64,000 nucleotides of DNA from Deinococcus sp. KSM4-11 (GTDB lineage: Bacteria > Deinococcota > Deinococci > Deinococcales > Deinococcaceae). The stretch is from contig NZ_SSNX01000005.1 in assembly GCF_004801415.1 (NCBI RefSeq), positions 186,001-250,000 on the forward strand, written 5' to 3'. Within the stretch, counting starts at the first letter, position 1; each line of letters opens with the position of its first letter. A model generated the notes under the pieces. It searched no databases, was not told where the DNA came from, and saw only the letters and a list, made by a program, of their open reading frames with translations. This document shows, piece after piece, positions 51,384-60,897 of this stretch. The position numbers were made by a program, and so were the translations under genes.

Positions 51384-52595
51384 ATGACCACCTCCACGGT
51401 TGAAGCTGTCGCCCAGGCAGCCCTGCGCGCGCAGTTCCCCCCGCTGGCGTCGGGCCGCGCATACCTCGACAACGCGGCGGGCGGCCTGCTCCCGGAACGC
51501 AGCATCCACGCCGTCACCGCCCACCTCACGCAGTACGGCGCGGTGAACGCCATGCCCTCGCACGAGCCGGGGCGGGTGGTCGCCGGGCTGCGGGGGCAGG
51601 CGCGGGCGGGCACGGCCCTGTTCCTGAACGCCGATCCGGCCGACGTGGCCCTGGGGCCGAGCGCCACGGCCCTGGCCTTCCGGGTCGCGGCGGCCCTCGC
51701 GCGCGTGTGGGGGCCGGGCGACGAAGTGATCGTGTCGGGCCTGGAGCACGAGGCGAACGCCAGTCCGTGGCGGGAACTGGAGCGCGTGGGCGTGACTGTA
51801 CGCGTGTGGCACGCCCGGCAGCCGGACATGCGGCTGCACCCGGACGATCTGGCGGCGCTGCTCGGTGCCCGGACGCGGCTGGTCGCGGTGACCGCCGCGA
51901 GCAACGTGTTGGGCGTCATGCCGGACATTGCCGCCATCACCGCGCAGGTGCGGGCCGCCGGAGCGTGGACGGCCGTGGATGCCGTCCATGCTGGGCCGCA
52001 TCTCCTGCCGGACGTCCAGGCCTGGGGAGCGGAGATCGTGACCTTCAGTCCGTACAAGGTCTTCGGCCCGCACCTGGGCGCCCTGTGGCTGCGGCCCGAG
52101 GTGCGCGCCACCCTGCCGTGGCCCCGGCTGAGCTTCATGCCGGAGGGCGATATCGCCGGCATCGAGCACGGCACGCCGCAGTTCGAGCTGCTGGCCGGCT
52201 GGCTGGGCACCCTGGACTACCTCAGGGAGCTCGGCGGCGCGGAGTCCCTGACGCGTTCCGCACTGGAACAAGCCTACGTGCAGATCGCGGCCCTGGAAGC
52301 TCCGGTGGCCGCCCGCCTCGTTCAGGGGCTGCTGGACACGCCCGGCGTCACCGTGTACGGCCCCCAGAACCTCGAGCACCGGGTGGGTACCGTCGCCTTC
52401 CGCGTGCACGGCGAGACGCCGGACGCCACCGCCGTCCGCCTCAGCGCGCAGGGAGTAGACGCCGGTGCCGGTCATTTCTACGCCGTGCAGCCCCTCACGG
52501 ATCTGAACCTGTATCCGCAGGGCGTGGTGCGCGCCAGCATCGCGCACTACACCAGTGTCGACGACGTGAACCGGCTGCTCTCGGCGCTGGGGTGA
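51384..52595 (+). CDS. Class V aminotransferase-fold (cysteine desulfurase-like) enzyme
   Basis: The 403-residue PLP enzyme has the class V features: YLDNAAGGLLP at the N-terminus, VSGLEHEANASPW, the cofactor-binding DAVHAGPH and the Schiff-base lysine in FSPYKVFGPHLGAL. The SufS-type catalytic cysteine loop is not evident (the C-terminal part reads DAGAGHFYAVQPL), so desulfurase activity is doubtful. It precedes the bph operon by 51 nt. Confidence 0.85.
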   Translation: MTTSTVEAVAQAALRAQFPPLASGRAYLDNAAGGLLPERSIHAVTAHLTQYGAVNAMPSHEPGRVVAGLRGQARAGTALFLNADPADVALGPSATALAFRVAAALARVWGPGDEVIVSGLEHEANASPWRELERVGVTVRVWHARQPDMRLHPDDLAALLGARTRLVAVTAASNVLGVMPDIAAITAQVRAAGAWTAVDAVHAGPHLLPDVQAWGAEIVTFSPYKVFGPHLGALWLRPEVRATLPWPRLSFMPEGDIAGIEHGTPQFELLAGWLGTLDYLRELGGAESLTRSALEQAYVQIAALEAPVAARLVQGLLDTPGVTVYGPQNLEHRVGTVAFRVHGETPDATAVRLSAQGVDAGAGHFYAVQPLTDLNLYPQGVVRASIAHYTSVDDVNRLLSALG

Positions 52596-52646
52596 CCGCC
52601 GCCCGCCCGCCGAACTCCCCGGCGTTTTTGCGGTAAAACAGGGGGC

Positions 52647-53219
52647 GTGATCCTCGCCCAACTCAAGGCTGACACGCGTGAGCTGCATGACCACGCCGAG
52701 GCCGCCCTGAACCTCCTCGACCCGGCCCTGACCCGTGAGCGGTACGTGGACGTCCTGCGCGGCCTGCACGCGCTGTACACGCCGCTGTGTGAGGACATCG
52801 GCTCCTGGCTGGCGCGGCGCGCGGAGCTGGACTGGCCCGCGCGCCACGCCGTGAAGGCCGACGCCCTGCGCGCCGATCTGCACGACCTCGGCATTCGGCC
52901 CAGCGCACCCCGCGTTCTGGCCCCCCTGCCGGACGAGGCGCATGCCTGGGGCGCGCTGTACGTGCTGGAGGGTGCGACCCTGGGGGGTCAGCTGCTGCGG
53001 CGCCACCTGGCCTCACGGTTGAACCTGGATGGGCGGGGGCTGGCGTTCTTCAGCAGTTACGGCGAGCAGGTCGGCCCCCGCTGGAAGGCCTTCGGGGCGG
53101 CCCTGGCTGCCCGGTGCAGCACAGAGGACGCCGCCTTTCAGGCCGGCGTGCTCGACGGGGCCACCCGTACCTTCGCCCTGTTCGGCACGCTGACCGAACG
53201 AGCGGGTGTGGGCGCATGA
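52647..53219 (+). CDS. bphO: Heme oxygenase (biliverdin synthesis for the phytochrome)
   Basis: The 190-residue product opens heme to biliverdin, iron and CO. The proximal heme ligand is H14 in TRELHDHAEAALN and the distal helix is LYVLEGATLGGQLL. It sits directly upstream of, and overlaps (ATGA), the phytochrome gene that needs biliverdin. GTG is the only good start, with TAAAAC 7 nt upstream. Confidence 0.92.
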   Translation: MILAQLKADTRELHDHAEAALNLLDPALTRERYVDVLRGLHALYTPLCEDIGSWLARRAELDWPARHAVKADALRADLHDLGIRPSAPRVLAPLPDEAHAWGALYVLEGATLGGQLLRRHLASRLNLDGRGLAFFSSYGEQVGPRWKAFGAALAARCSTEDAAFQAGVLDGATRTFALFGTLTERAGVGA

Positions 53220-55498
53220 CCGGCAATCCTGGCGAATCCCGGCCCGTGGTGCAGCTCGGCGCGCAGCCGGTCGACCTGACGAACTGCGACCGGGAACCCA
53301 TCCACATTCCCGGCGCGGTTCAGCCCCACGGCGCGCTGATCGCCCTGGATCACGGCCGCATCGTGGTCGCCAGCGACTCGGTTCGCGAGCATTTCGGCCT
53401 GGACGTCTCACAGCTGCTCGGGCAGGGCCTGGACCTGCTGCTCGAGCCCGAGGTCCGGCAGCGGGTCGAGACGGCCCTGACGCGGGAGAACCTGGAGCAC
53501 AACCCGCTGTTCCTGCTGAGCACCTCCGTGCGTGGGCGCGGCTCCTTCGACGTGATCGCACACGCGCGGGACGGCCTGCACCTGCTGGAGTTCGAGCCGG
53601 GGGGCGGGCGCACCCAGGTGGATCCGGCGGCCCTGATCCGTGGGTCGCTCGGCGCCCTGAACGCCACGCGCTCCCTGTCGGACTTCGCGGGCGTGCTGGC
53701 ACGCGAGGTGCGCCACCTGACCGGCTTCGACCGCGTGATGGTGTACCAGTTCGCGCCCAACGGCACGGGAACGGTGGTCGCAGAGGAACTCGCGGCGGGC
53801 ATGGAGTCGTTCCTGGGCCTGCGCTACCCCGCGTCCGACATCCCGCAGCAGGCGCGGGCGCTGTACGTGCTCAACATGATCCGCATCATCAGCGACGTGC
53901 AGGGCACCCCGTCGCCCCTCTCGGCCCTGCCGGAGCACGCGCAGCCGCTGAACCTCAGTTACGCGGGCCTGCGGGCCGTGTCGCCCATCCACATCCAGTA
54001 CCTGCGCAACATGGGGGTGGGGGCCAGCATGAGCATCTCCATCGTGCGCGGCCAGGAACTGTGGGGCCTGATCGCCTGCCACCACAACAGCGTGCGTGTG
54101 CTGCCCTACGACGTGCGCGGCGCCTGCGAGTTTCTGGGACAGGTGGCCAGCGTGCAGCTCAGTGCGCGGCAGGAGCGCGACGAGCAGGCCTACGAGCTGC
54201 GCCTGCGGTCGGCGGAATCCGGACTGATCAGTCAGCTCGCGCAGCAGCTGGATCCGCTGGAGGCGCTCAGCGACCCGGAGGCCAACCTGCTGGGCTTCAT
54301 CGACGCGCCCGGCGCGGCCATCTCCTACGGTGGAGAACTCGTGCGGCTGGGGGTGACGCCCAGCGCGCCGCAGATCACGGAGCTGTGCCGGTGGCTGGCC
54401 ACGCAACCCCAGGCGCAGGTGCTGCACACGGACGCCCTGGGCCAGGAGTATCCGGCCGCGCAGGCCTACGCGGATCGCGCGAGCGGCGTGCTGGCCGTCC
54501 CCCTGAGCGGCAACCGCCACGACTACGTGCTGTGGTTCCGCCCGGAGCAGCTTCAGACCGTCACGTGGGCCGGTGACCCGAACAAGCCCGTGCAGGTCGA
54601 CGAGTCCGGCCTGGGCCGCCTGACTCCCCGGCAGTCCTTCGCGGCGTGGCAGGAGACCGTGCGGGGCCGCTCGGCCCCGTGGCAGGGTGCGGAACTGCAG
54701 GCCGCGCAGGCGCTGCGCCGCGCCATCACGTCGGTCACCCTGCGCCGTGCCGAGGAAACCCACGAGCTGAACGTGGAATTGCAACGCTCGAACGCCGAGC
54801 TGGACGCCTTCGCGTACATCGCCAGCCACGACCTCAAGGAACCGCTGCGGGGCCTGCACAACTACTCGGTGTTCCTGCTCGACACCTACGGCCAGCAGCT
54901 CGACGAGGACGGCGTCGCGAAACTCAGGACGCTGGTGCGCCTCACGCAGCGCATGGACGACCTGCTCGACTCGCTGCTGCTGTACTCCCGCGTGGGCCGC
55001 GTGGACCTGCACTTCCAGCCCACCCCCCTGGACACGCTGGTACGGGAGGCGCTCGACACGCTCAGTCCCCGGCTGCATGAGACCGGCGCGGCCGTCACGG
55101 TGCACGACCTGCCCACCGTGAAGGTCGACCGGGTGCGCGTGGCCGAGATCTACCAGAACCTCATCGCCAACGCCCTCAAATACACGACCCGCGCGCACCC
55201 GCAGATCGAGATCGGGATGCTGGCCCCCGCAGACCGGGCCGCTCATCGGGTGCCGCCCGAGGTTCGGCCCGACGCCCGGATTCTGTACGTGAAGGACGAC
55301 GGCATCGGCATCCGCGAGCAGCATTACGAGAACATCTTCCGTATTTTCAAGCGGTTGCATGCCCGCGAGCAGTTCGGGGGCGGCACCGGGGCCGGACTGA
55401 CCATCGTGCGCAAGATCGTCGAGCGGCACGGTGGGCAGGTCTGGGTAGAGAGCGAGTTCGGGCAGGGCAGCACCTTCCTGTTCACGTTGGAGGCCTGA
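53216..55498 (+). CDS. bphP: Bacteriophytochrome histidine kinase
   Basis: The 760-residue red/far-red photoreceptor has the PAS-GAF-PHY core and a C-terminal histidine kinase. The biliverdin-binding cysteine is C24 (DLTNCDREPIHIPGAVQPHG), the same position as in D. radiodurans BphP. The GAF domain holds YPASDIPQQAR (the Asp of the D-I-P motif) and SPIHIQYLRNMGV with the chromophore-pocket histidine; CHH follows. The PHY tongue includes the PRQSF segment (LTPRQSFAAW). The kinase has H538 (IASHDLKEPLRG) and an ATPase with DDGIGI. It is co-translated with bphO. Confidence 0.96.
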   Translation: MTGNPGESRPVVQLGAQPVDLTNCDREPIHIPGAVQPHGALIALDHGRIVVASDSVREHFGLDVSQLLGQGLDLLLEPEVRQRVETALTRENLEHNPLFLLSTSVRGRGSFDVIAHARDGLHLLEFEPGGGRTQVDPAALIRGSLGALNATRSLSDFAGVLAREVRHLTGFDRVMVYQFAPNGTGTVVAEELAAGMESFLGLRYPASDIPQQARALYVLNMIRIISDVQGTPSPLSALPEHAQPLNLSYAGLRAVSPIHIQYLRNMGVGASMSISIVRGQELWGLIACHHNSVRVLPYDVRGACEFLGQVASVQLSARQERDEQAYELRLRSAESGLISQLAQQLDPLEALSDPEANLLGFIDAPGAAISYGGELVRLGVTPSAPQITELCRWLATQPQAQVLHTDALGQEYPAAQAYADRASGVLAVPLSGNRHDYVLWFRPEQLQTVTWAGDPNKPVQVDESGLGRLTPRQSFAAWQETVRGRSAPWQGAELQAAQALRRAITSVTLRRAEETHELNVELQRSNAELDAFAYIASHDLKEPLRGLHNYSVFLLDTYGQQLDEDGVAKLRTLVRLTQRMDDLLDSLLLYSRVGRVDLHFQPTPLDTLVREALDTLSPRLHETGAAVTVHDLPTVKVDRVRVAEIYQNLIANALKYTTRAHPQIEIGMLAPADRAAHRVPPEVRPDARILYVKDDGIGIREQHYENIFRIFKRLHAREQFGGGTGAGLTIVRKIVERHGGQVWVESEFGQGSTFLFTLEA

Positions 55499-55499
55499 C

Positions 55500-55937
55500 A
55501 TGAACCTGCTGCGCCCCCTGCTGGTCATCGAGGACAGCGACGAGGATTTCGAGGCCGTGCGCTGGGCCATGCAGCGCCTGGGCCGCACCGTGCTCCTGGA
55601 ACGCTGCATCGACGGCGACAGCGCCCTGATCCGTCTGCATGACGCCGCCCTGCCGTATCCGGGTCTGATCCTGCTCGACCTGAACCTGCCCGGCACGGAC
55701 GGCCGCGAGGTGCTGGTACACCTGAAACGCGATCCGATCCTGCACGTCCTGCCGGTGCTGGTCATGTCCACCTCGGTCAGTGAACGCGACGTGCGCGCGT
55801 GCTACGACGCCGGCGCCAACGGCTACCTGGTCAAGCCCGTGAACTTCGAGCAGTTCACCCACCAGATCCGCGTGATGTGCGACTTCTGGCTCGATACCGC
55901 CCAGTTGCCGATGCCGGCGGCCCCGGAGCAGGCCTGA
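55500..55937 (+). CDS. bphR: Single-domain response regulator of the phytochrome operon
   Basis: The 145-residue product is one receiver domain of the Rcp1/DrRR type: acidic pair E11-D12, phospho-acceptor D60 (LLDLNLPGTDG) and K113 in LVKPVNFEQF. It begins 1 nt after the bphP stop and so is the direct partner of the phytochrome kinase. No output domain is present, so it acts by protein contact or phosphotransfer. Confidence 0.92.
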   Translation: MNLLRPLLVIEDSDEDFEAVRWAMQRLGRTVLLERCIDGDSALIRLHDAALPYPGLILLDLNLPGTDGREVLVHLKRDPILHVLPVLVMSTSVSERDVRACYDAGANGYLVKPVNFEQFTHQIRVMCDFWLDTAQLPMPAAPEQA

Positions 55938-55939
55938 CC

Positions 55940-57916
55940 ATGTCGCGACCCGAGCCCCTGCGCGTGCTGATCGTGGACGACAGCCCGGAAGACACCGAGA
56001 TCTTCTGCCGCTACCTCACCCGCTGGCCCGAGCAGCCGGTCGAACTGCACACCGCCCTGCTGGGCGAGGACGCCGTGGACATCCTGCGCGCCACGCCGCC
56101 GGACCTGCTGCTGCTCGACTACTCGCTGCCCGACATGACCGGCCTGGAATTCCTGACCGTGGCCCACCCGGACTGCGCGGTGATCATGCTGACCGGCCTG
56201 GGCGACGAGCGGGTGGCGGTCAGCGCCATGCGGGCCGGCGCGCAGGACTACCTCGTCAAGGGCCAGCTGAAGGCCGAGGACCTGTGGCGCGCGGCTGCGA
56301 ACGCCGTCGAGCGCCGCAGTCTGGAACGCGACCTGCGCCGCGAGCAGCAGCGGTCACAGGCGATCCTGGACAGCGTCACGGACGGGGTGCTGTCGCTGGA
56401 TCGCGACCTGAACGTGAGCTACCTGAACCCGGCAGCCGAGCAGCTGCTGGACGTCCGTGCTGCCAGCATCCTGCGCCAGCCGCTGGAGCGGGCCCTGCCG
56501 TGGGTCGCCGGTACGGCCCTGCTCCCCTCGCTCCAGGAGGCCCAGCGGGATCAGCGTACGGTGGCGCAGGAGATCCACGACCCCGGCAGTGGCCGCTCGC
56601 TGGAACTGCGCGTGTACCCGGCCGGCGACGGTCTCTCGGTCTACGTGGCCGACATCACCCTGCGCGTGCAGATCCAGAACCGCGACCGCCACGCCACCAA
56701 CCGGCTGAGGCAGCTGTACAGCGCGTCCCTGGCCATGAACACCGTGCTGCTTCAGGCCGACGTCCAGCAGCTGATCGTGGATCAGGCCCGGCAGGTGCTG
56801 GGCGCCCACGCGGCCGCCCTGGCCCTCTACGTGCATCCGGGCGAGGATCTGCAACTGGATCTGGTGGCGACGGCCGGCCCGACCCTGGACCTGCCGGCCC
56901 CGCCCGCCCGCCTGCCGCTGGACGCCGCCCACCCCCTGGCCCACGTGGCCCGTGACGTCGAGGCGGACCGGTCGGACGTCGCCCCCCTGGCGCCCGGCGA
57001 CCATCCGGGCACCTGGACGGTGCTGCCGGTCATGCAGGGAGGGCGTCCCCTGGGTGTGCTGGGCGTGCTGGACGCCCCCCTCGCCTCCGCGGACGACCGC
57101 ACGCTGCTGCTCACCTACGCGGAACTGTGCGCCCAGGCGCTCGACCGCGCCACCCTGGTCGAAGCCGAACGGCAGCACCGCCTGACGCTGGAACGCCGGG
57201 TGCAGGAACGCACCGCCGCGCTGGAACGCAGCAACCGGGAACTGGAGCAGTTCGCGTACGTCGCCAGCCACGACCTCAAGGAACCCCTGCGCACCGTCAG
57301 CTCCTTCGCGCAGCTCCTGCAGGGCCGGCACGGGAACCAGCTCGACGAGCGGGGCCAGCGCTACGTGACCATCGTGATCGAGGGCGCGCAGCGCATGTTC
57401 ACCCTGATCGAGGACGTGCTCGCCATGGCCCGCGTGAGTCACGCCGCCAGCCCCCGCACCGTGAACCTGGATGCCCTGCTGGACGACGTGATCTCCAGCC
57501 TGGAGTCACTGACCCGGGAGACCGGCGCGCAGATCACCGTGTCGTCCCTGCCCAGCGTGCTGGGCGACCCCACACAGTTCGTGCAGCTGTTCCAGAACCT
57601 GATCGGAAACGCCCTGAAGTTCCGGCAGTCCGGCGTCCCGCCCCGCGTGCAGGTGAGCGCGCAGGCCAACCCCGACGGGTGGCAGTTCACGGTCGCGGAC
57701 AACGGGATCGGCATGGAATCCCAGTACCTCAAGCAGGTGTTCACCATCTTCCAGCGCCTGCACAGCCGACAGGCCTACCCCGGAAACGGCATCGGCCTGT
57801 CGGTGTGCCAGAAGATCGTGGAGAGCCATGGGGGCCGCATCTGGCTGGATTCCACGCCCGGCGAGGGCACGTCGATTCACTTCACGCTGCCAGACCGGCC
57901 GGTCATCCCGGCCTGA
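55940..57916 (+). CDS. Hybrid kinase: receiver-PAS-GAF-HisKA-ATPase
   Basis: The 658-residue soluble protein starts with a receiver domain (D13-D14; phospho-acceptor D60 in LLLDYSLPD), then a PAS domain (about 140-250), a GAF domain (about 265-420) and a histidine kinase with H444 (VASHDLKEPLRTVS), closely resembling the BphP kinase motif, ending in an ATPase (ADNGIGM; GNGIGLSVCQ). Starting 2 nt after the regulator stop, it is the fourth gene of the light operon. Its N-terminal receiver could be phosphorylated by BphP. Confidence 0.92.
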   Translation: MSRPEPLRVLIVDDSPEDTEIFCRYLTRWPEQPVELHTALLGEDAVDILRATPPDLLLLDYSLPDMTGLEFLTVAHPDCAVIMLTGLGDERVAVSAMRAGAQDYLVKGQLKAEDLWRAAANAVERRSLERDLRREQQRSQAILDSVTDGVLSLDRDLNVSYLNPAAEQLLDVRAASILRQPLERALPWVAGTALLPSLQEAQRDQRTVAQEIHDPGSGRSLELRVYPAGDGLSVYVADITLRVQIQNRDRHATNRLRQLYSASLAMNTVLLQADVQQLIVDQARQVLGAHAAALALYVHPGEDLQLDLVATAGPTLDLPAPPARLPLDAAHPLAHVARDVEADRSDVAPLAPGDHPGTWTVLPVMQGGRPLGVLGVLDAPLASADDRTLLLTYAELCAQALDRATLVEAERQHRLTLERRVQERTAALERSNRELEQFAYVASHDLKEPLRTVSSFAQLLQGRHGNQLDERGQRYVTIVIEGAQRMFTLIEDVLAMARVSHAASPRTVNLDALLDDVISSLESLTRETGAQITVSSLPSVLGDPTQFVQLFQNLIGNALKFRQSGVPPRVQVSAQANPDGWQFTVADNGIGMESQYLKQVFTIFQRLHSRQAYPGNGIGLSVCQKIVESHGGRIWLDSTPGEGTSIHFTLPDRPVIPA

Positions 57917-57931
57917 GTCCGGCCGCCTTCG

Positions 57932-58747
57932 TCAGCGGCCCGTGACGCCGAGGGCCGCGTTCAGGTCATCCCGGAAGGTGTGCGCGGCGTGAACGCTGGC
58001 CTGCACGTCCAGCCCGTTCGCATACTGCACGCCCCGGCTCGCGCTGGCGAGCGCCCCCACTCCGCCCGGCCCGAAGGCCCCGGCCAGGTCTGCGGCCACG
58101 CCACCCTGCGCCCCCAGGCCCGGCAGCAGCAGCAGCGCGCGCGGCATCAGCGCCCGGAAGAGCGTGAGATCCTGCGGGTGGGTGGCGCCCACCACCGCGC
58201 CCACGCTGGCGTACTCGCCCTGCGGTTCCTGGGCGCACAGCCGGGCGACCTCGACCGCCACCCGCTCGCTGACCCCGCTGCCCTGTAGGTCGCCCTGGCC
58301 GGGATTGCTGGTCTTCACGAGCACGAACACCGCGCCGCCGTGCGCCCGCGCGGTCTCCACGAAGGGCGTCATGGTCTCGAAGCCCAGGAAGGGACTGATG
58401 GTCAGGGCCGCACCGGCGTGCCGGCCGGTCAGCCAGCCCTGCGCGTAGGCCAGGGCGGTGCTGCCGATATCGCCGCGCTTGCCGTCCAGCAGGACGGGCA
58501 GCCCCAGCGTCCGGGCCGCCGCGCAGACGTCCTCCAGGATCTTCAGGCCCTGCAGGCCCAGCGCCTCGTAGAAGGCCAGCTGCGGTTTCACACACGCGGC
58601 GTAGGGAGCGGTGGCCTCCAGCACATCCAGGGTATGGTCTCGCAGCTGATCGGAGTCGCGGTAGGCGTCCAGGCGAGGGTCGAGGCCCACGCACAGGCGC
58701 GTGCCGAGGCGGCGGGTGCGGTCCGTGACTGCATACGCGAACGTCAT
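57932..58747 (-). CDS. pyrF: Orotidine 5'-phosphate decarboxylase
   Basis: PyrF makes UMP from OMP in the last step of pyrimidine synthesis. The 271-residue product is of the longer type 2 form. The active-site D-K-D triad is in [21 protein letters not shown] and [11 protein letters not shown] are the N-terminal strands. The ATG at 58747 overlaps the stop of the BKACE gene (ATGA), yet TAGCCT 7 nt upstream may also drive it separately. Confidence 0.95.
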   Translation of the reverse strand: MTFAYAVTDRTRRLGTRLCVGLDPRLDAYRDSDQLRDHTLDVLEATAPYAACVKPQLAFYEALGLQGLKILEDVCAAARTLGLPVLLDGKRGDIGSTALAYAQGWLTGRHAGAALTISPFLGFETMTPFVETARAHGGAVFVLVKTSNPGQGDLQGSGVSERVAVEVARLCAQEPQGEYASVGAVVGATHPQDLTLFRALMPRALLLLPGLGAQGGVAADLAGAFGPGGVGALASASRGVQYANGLDVQASVHAAHTFRDDLNAALGVTGR

Positions 58748-59481
58748 CGGGCCGAGGCTAACACGTCACGGGCGGCGCTCACGAGGGCCGCGTTGCCCGG
58801 TGCGGACGAGCCGTCCGGGAGGTGCAGCGTGTCTTCCAGGCCGATCCGCGTGAAGAGGCCCCGGCGGGCGGCCAGCTGCACCAGCGGCCACGCGCTGCGA
58901 TCCAGGCCGTGCAGAAGCACCAGAATACCAGGCACGACCCCCTCCAGGCCGCGCAGGAGGTCGTCGGCCAGCGGGAGGGCCATCTCCTCCGGCTGATCCG
59001 GGAGTTCCACCAGCACCCGCAGTACCTGCGTCCGCGGCGGCCAGTCACGGAACACTGCGAGCGCCGCCGGCGTCCACAGACCCGCCTCGACCCCGATCCC
59101 GGCGTCCAGCAGCACTCCGGCCAGCGCCAGCGCGTGCGGCTCGTGCAGGTTCACAGAGACGAAGTCCGGGCGCTCCACCGGCCCCAGAGCCGCGTAGTCG
59201 CGGGCCGCGGCCAGCTGCGCTGCCACATCCGGCAACATCCAGTACCCGCTCGAGATGCCGACCGGCACGCCAGGGCACGCGGCACGCACGGCGCGCAGGG
59301 CCGCCGCGACATCGGCCACCGCGAGGCTTTCCTGTCCGTCCGGGCCACGGGGGTGCAGGTGCAGGGCTTCGGCGCCCGCCCTGACCGAGGCAGCCGACTC
59401 GCGCGCCAGGGCGTCCGGCGTGACGGGAACCACCGGCCACCGCAAGGCGTTCCGGGGGCCGTTCAGGCAGGCCTTGAGCAT
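58744..59481 (-). CDS. BKACE-family (DUF849) beta-keto acid cleavage enzyme
   Basis: The 245-residue (beta/alpha)8 enzyme is of the 3-keto-5-aminohexanoate cleavage type, which transfers acetyl-CoA onto a beta-keto acid. The zinc-binding HLH is in [12 protein letters not shown] and the conserved glutamate is in [14 protein letters not shown]. At 245 residues it is short for the family (usually about 270-310). The substrate is unknown. It is upstream of pyrF and divergent from the DUF1028 gene. Confidence 0.84.
   Translation of the reverse strand: MLKACLNGPRNALRWPVVPVTPDALARESAASVRAGAEALHLHPRGPDGQESLAVADVAAALRAVRAACPGVPVGISSGYWMLPDVAAQLAAARDYAALGPVERPDFVSVNLHEPHALALAGVLLDAGIGVEAGLWTPAALAVFRDWPPRTQVLRVLVELPDQPEEMALPLADDLLRGLEGVVPGILVLLHGLDRSAWPLVQLAARRGLFTRIGLEDTLHLPDGSSAPGNAALVSAARDVLASAR
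58755..58760 (-). promoter_or_regulatory. Internal -10 box TAGCCT for pyrF
   Basis: On the minus strand TAGCCT ends 7 nt before the pyrF ATG, inside the 3' end of the BKACE gene. Confidence 0.45.
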
Positions 59482-59487
59482 GGCCCG

Positions 59488-59493
59488 ATGCTA
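59488..59493 (-). promoter_or_regulatory. -10 box TAGCAT for the BKACE/pyrF operon
   Basis: TAGCAT ends 6 nt before the ATG at 59481. It is one of two -10 boxes packed in a 36-nt divergent gap. Confidence 0.55.
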
Positions 59494-59505
59494 CGCCCGC
59501 ACTGC

Positions 59506-59511
59506 TACGCT
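59506..59511 (+). promoter_or_regulatory. -10 box TACGCT for the DUF1028 gene
   Basis: TACGCT ends 6 nt before the ATG at 59518; the second of the divergent pair. Confidence 0.55.
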
Positions 59512-59517
59512 GCGCGC

Positions 59518-60366
59518 ATGACCTTCTCGATCGTGGCGCGCGACCCGCTCACCGGCGACCTGGGAGTGGCCGTCGCCAGCAAGTTCCTGGCCGTGGGGGC
59601 GCTGGTGCCGTGGGTGCGGGCCGGGGTGGGGGCGGTCGCCACCCAGAGTTACGTGAACCCCACCTTCGGCCCGGAGGGGCTGGCCCGTCTCCACGCGGGC
59701 CACGCTGCTTCCGAGGTCGGCGCGCAGTTCCAGCGCGAGGACGGGGGCATCGCGCAGCGGCAGTTCGGGATCGTGGACGCGCAGGGGCGCAGCGTCACCT
59801 TCACCGGCCCGTCATGCCACGCCTGGGCGGGGGGCGTGGCACTGCCAGACATCGCCATCCAGGGCAACATCCTGACCGGGCCGGAGGTCGTGGATGCCAT
59901 GCTCGACGCGTGGCACGCGGGCCATCAGCTGGCGCTGCCCGCACGGCTGCTGTGGGTGCTGCGGGCCGGTGACGACGCGGGCGGCGACCGGCGGGGCCGG
60001 CAGTCCGCCGCGCTGCTGTGTGCCGGGCCGGGACGCGGCTACGGCGGCCTCAGCGACGACTGGGTGAACCTCCGCGCCGACGACCACCCGAACCCCTGCC
60101 AGGAACTCGTCCGGCTGTTGGACGTCCACGACCTGCTGTTCGGCCGTCCGCGGGACACCCGCCCGCTGGACGCCTCCGAACTGGGCTGGCTGCGCGCCCG
60201 CCTGATCCGCCAGGGCTACGCGGCCCAGCTTCCGGACGGCCCCTGGGACGACGCCACCGAACGGGCCGCCTGGGCGCTGTACGGCACGGAGAACCTGGAG
60301 GAACGCTGGGTGCCCGGAGGGAAGATCGATCCCGTCGCCCTGGCCTACCTGCAGGGCCAGGACTGA
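59518..60366 (+). CDS. DUF1028 protein (Ntn-hydrolase-like) with peptidoglycan-binding-like C-terminus
   Basis: The 282-residue product begins [19 protein letters not shown], the DUF1028 signature, a family thought to have an Ntn-hydrolase fold. The last ~70 residues ([20 protein letters not shown] ... [19 protein letters not shown]) look like a small peptidoglycan-binding-type domain, a common DUF1028 tail. Its biochemical function is unknown. It faces the BKACE gene. Confidence 0.82.
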   Translation: MTFSIVARDPLTGDLGVAVASKFLAVGALVPWVRAGVGAVATQSYVNPTFGPEGLARLHAGHAASEVGAQFQREDGGIAQRQFGIVDAQGRSVTFTGPSCHAWAGGVALPDIAIQGNILTGPEVVDAMLDAWHAGHQLALPARLLWVLRAGDDAGGDRRGRQSAALLCAGPGRGYGGLSDDWVNLRADDHPNPCQELVRLLDVHDLLFGRPRDTRPLDASELGWLRARLIRQGYAAQLPDGPWDDATERAAWALYGTENLEERWVPGGKIDPVALAYLQGQD

Positions 60367-60407
60367 GCGGGACGACCGGGACAGCGCGGAAATCGGCGCG
60401 CAGCCGC

Positions 60408-60413
60408 TAGACT
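60408..60413 (+). promoter_or_regulatory. -10 box TAGACT for the Rrf2 gene
   Basis: TAGACT ends 6 nt before the ATG at 60420. Confidence 0.55.
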
Positions 60414-60419
60414 GCGGGC

Positions 60420-60887
60420 ATGCGGCTTTCCGCGACGGACGTGTACGCCTTCCAGGCGCTCGGCTTCCTGGGCTCCCAGGACCTCGGCCGCTGGATTTCC
60501 AGCGATGAGATCAGTGAATCCACCGGCGTGCACCGCCCATACCTGGTGCGCATTCTGGCCGCCCTGACGGCCAAGGGCGTCGTAAAGAGCAAGAAAGGCA
60601 TCGGCGGCGGCTACGCCCTGGCGCGCAAGCCCCACCTGATCAGCCTGTGTGAGGTCGTCCGCTCGATCGACGGGCCGGTGGCGCCGCTCTCGTGCATCAG
60701 CCTGAACTGGCATGACGCCTGCGAGGAGGAGGATCGCTGCCACGCCCGCGCCACCGTCTACACCCGCATGCGCGACGCCATGCTCGGCGTGTTGCAGGAA
60801 TTCAGCGTGCAGGATCTGGTGACCGACGCGAAGCAGGGAGTGTCATACGGTCACTGCCTGACTCACCTGCTCAAACCCAACGCCTGA
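60420..60887 (+). CDS. Rrf2-family regulator with three conserved cysteines
   Basis: The 155-residue product has the N-terminal winged HTH of Rrf2 ([42 protein letters not shown]). C92, C101 and C107 follow (spacing C-x8-C-x5-C), in the place where IscR and NsrR bind a [2Fe-2S] or [4Fe-4S] cluster. It probably senses iron-sulfur status, nitric oxide or redox state. No Fe-S assembly genes are adjacent. The gene ends 10 nt before a convergent stop. Confidence 0.88.
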   Translation: MRLSATDVYAFQALGFLGSQDLGRWISSDEISESTGVHRPYLVRILAALTAKGVVKSKKGIGGGYALARKPHLISLCEVVRSIDGPVAPLSCISLNWHDACEEEDRCHARATVYTRMRDAMLGVLQEFSVQDLVTDAKQGVSYGHCLTHLLKPNA

Positions 60888-60897
60888 CGGCCGGATC

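Noticed and set aside
53408..55771. 787-codon open frame opposite bphP
   Set aside because: Antisense of the phytochrome, which has every expected motif.
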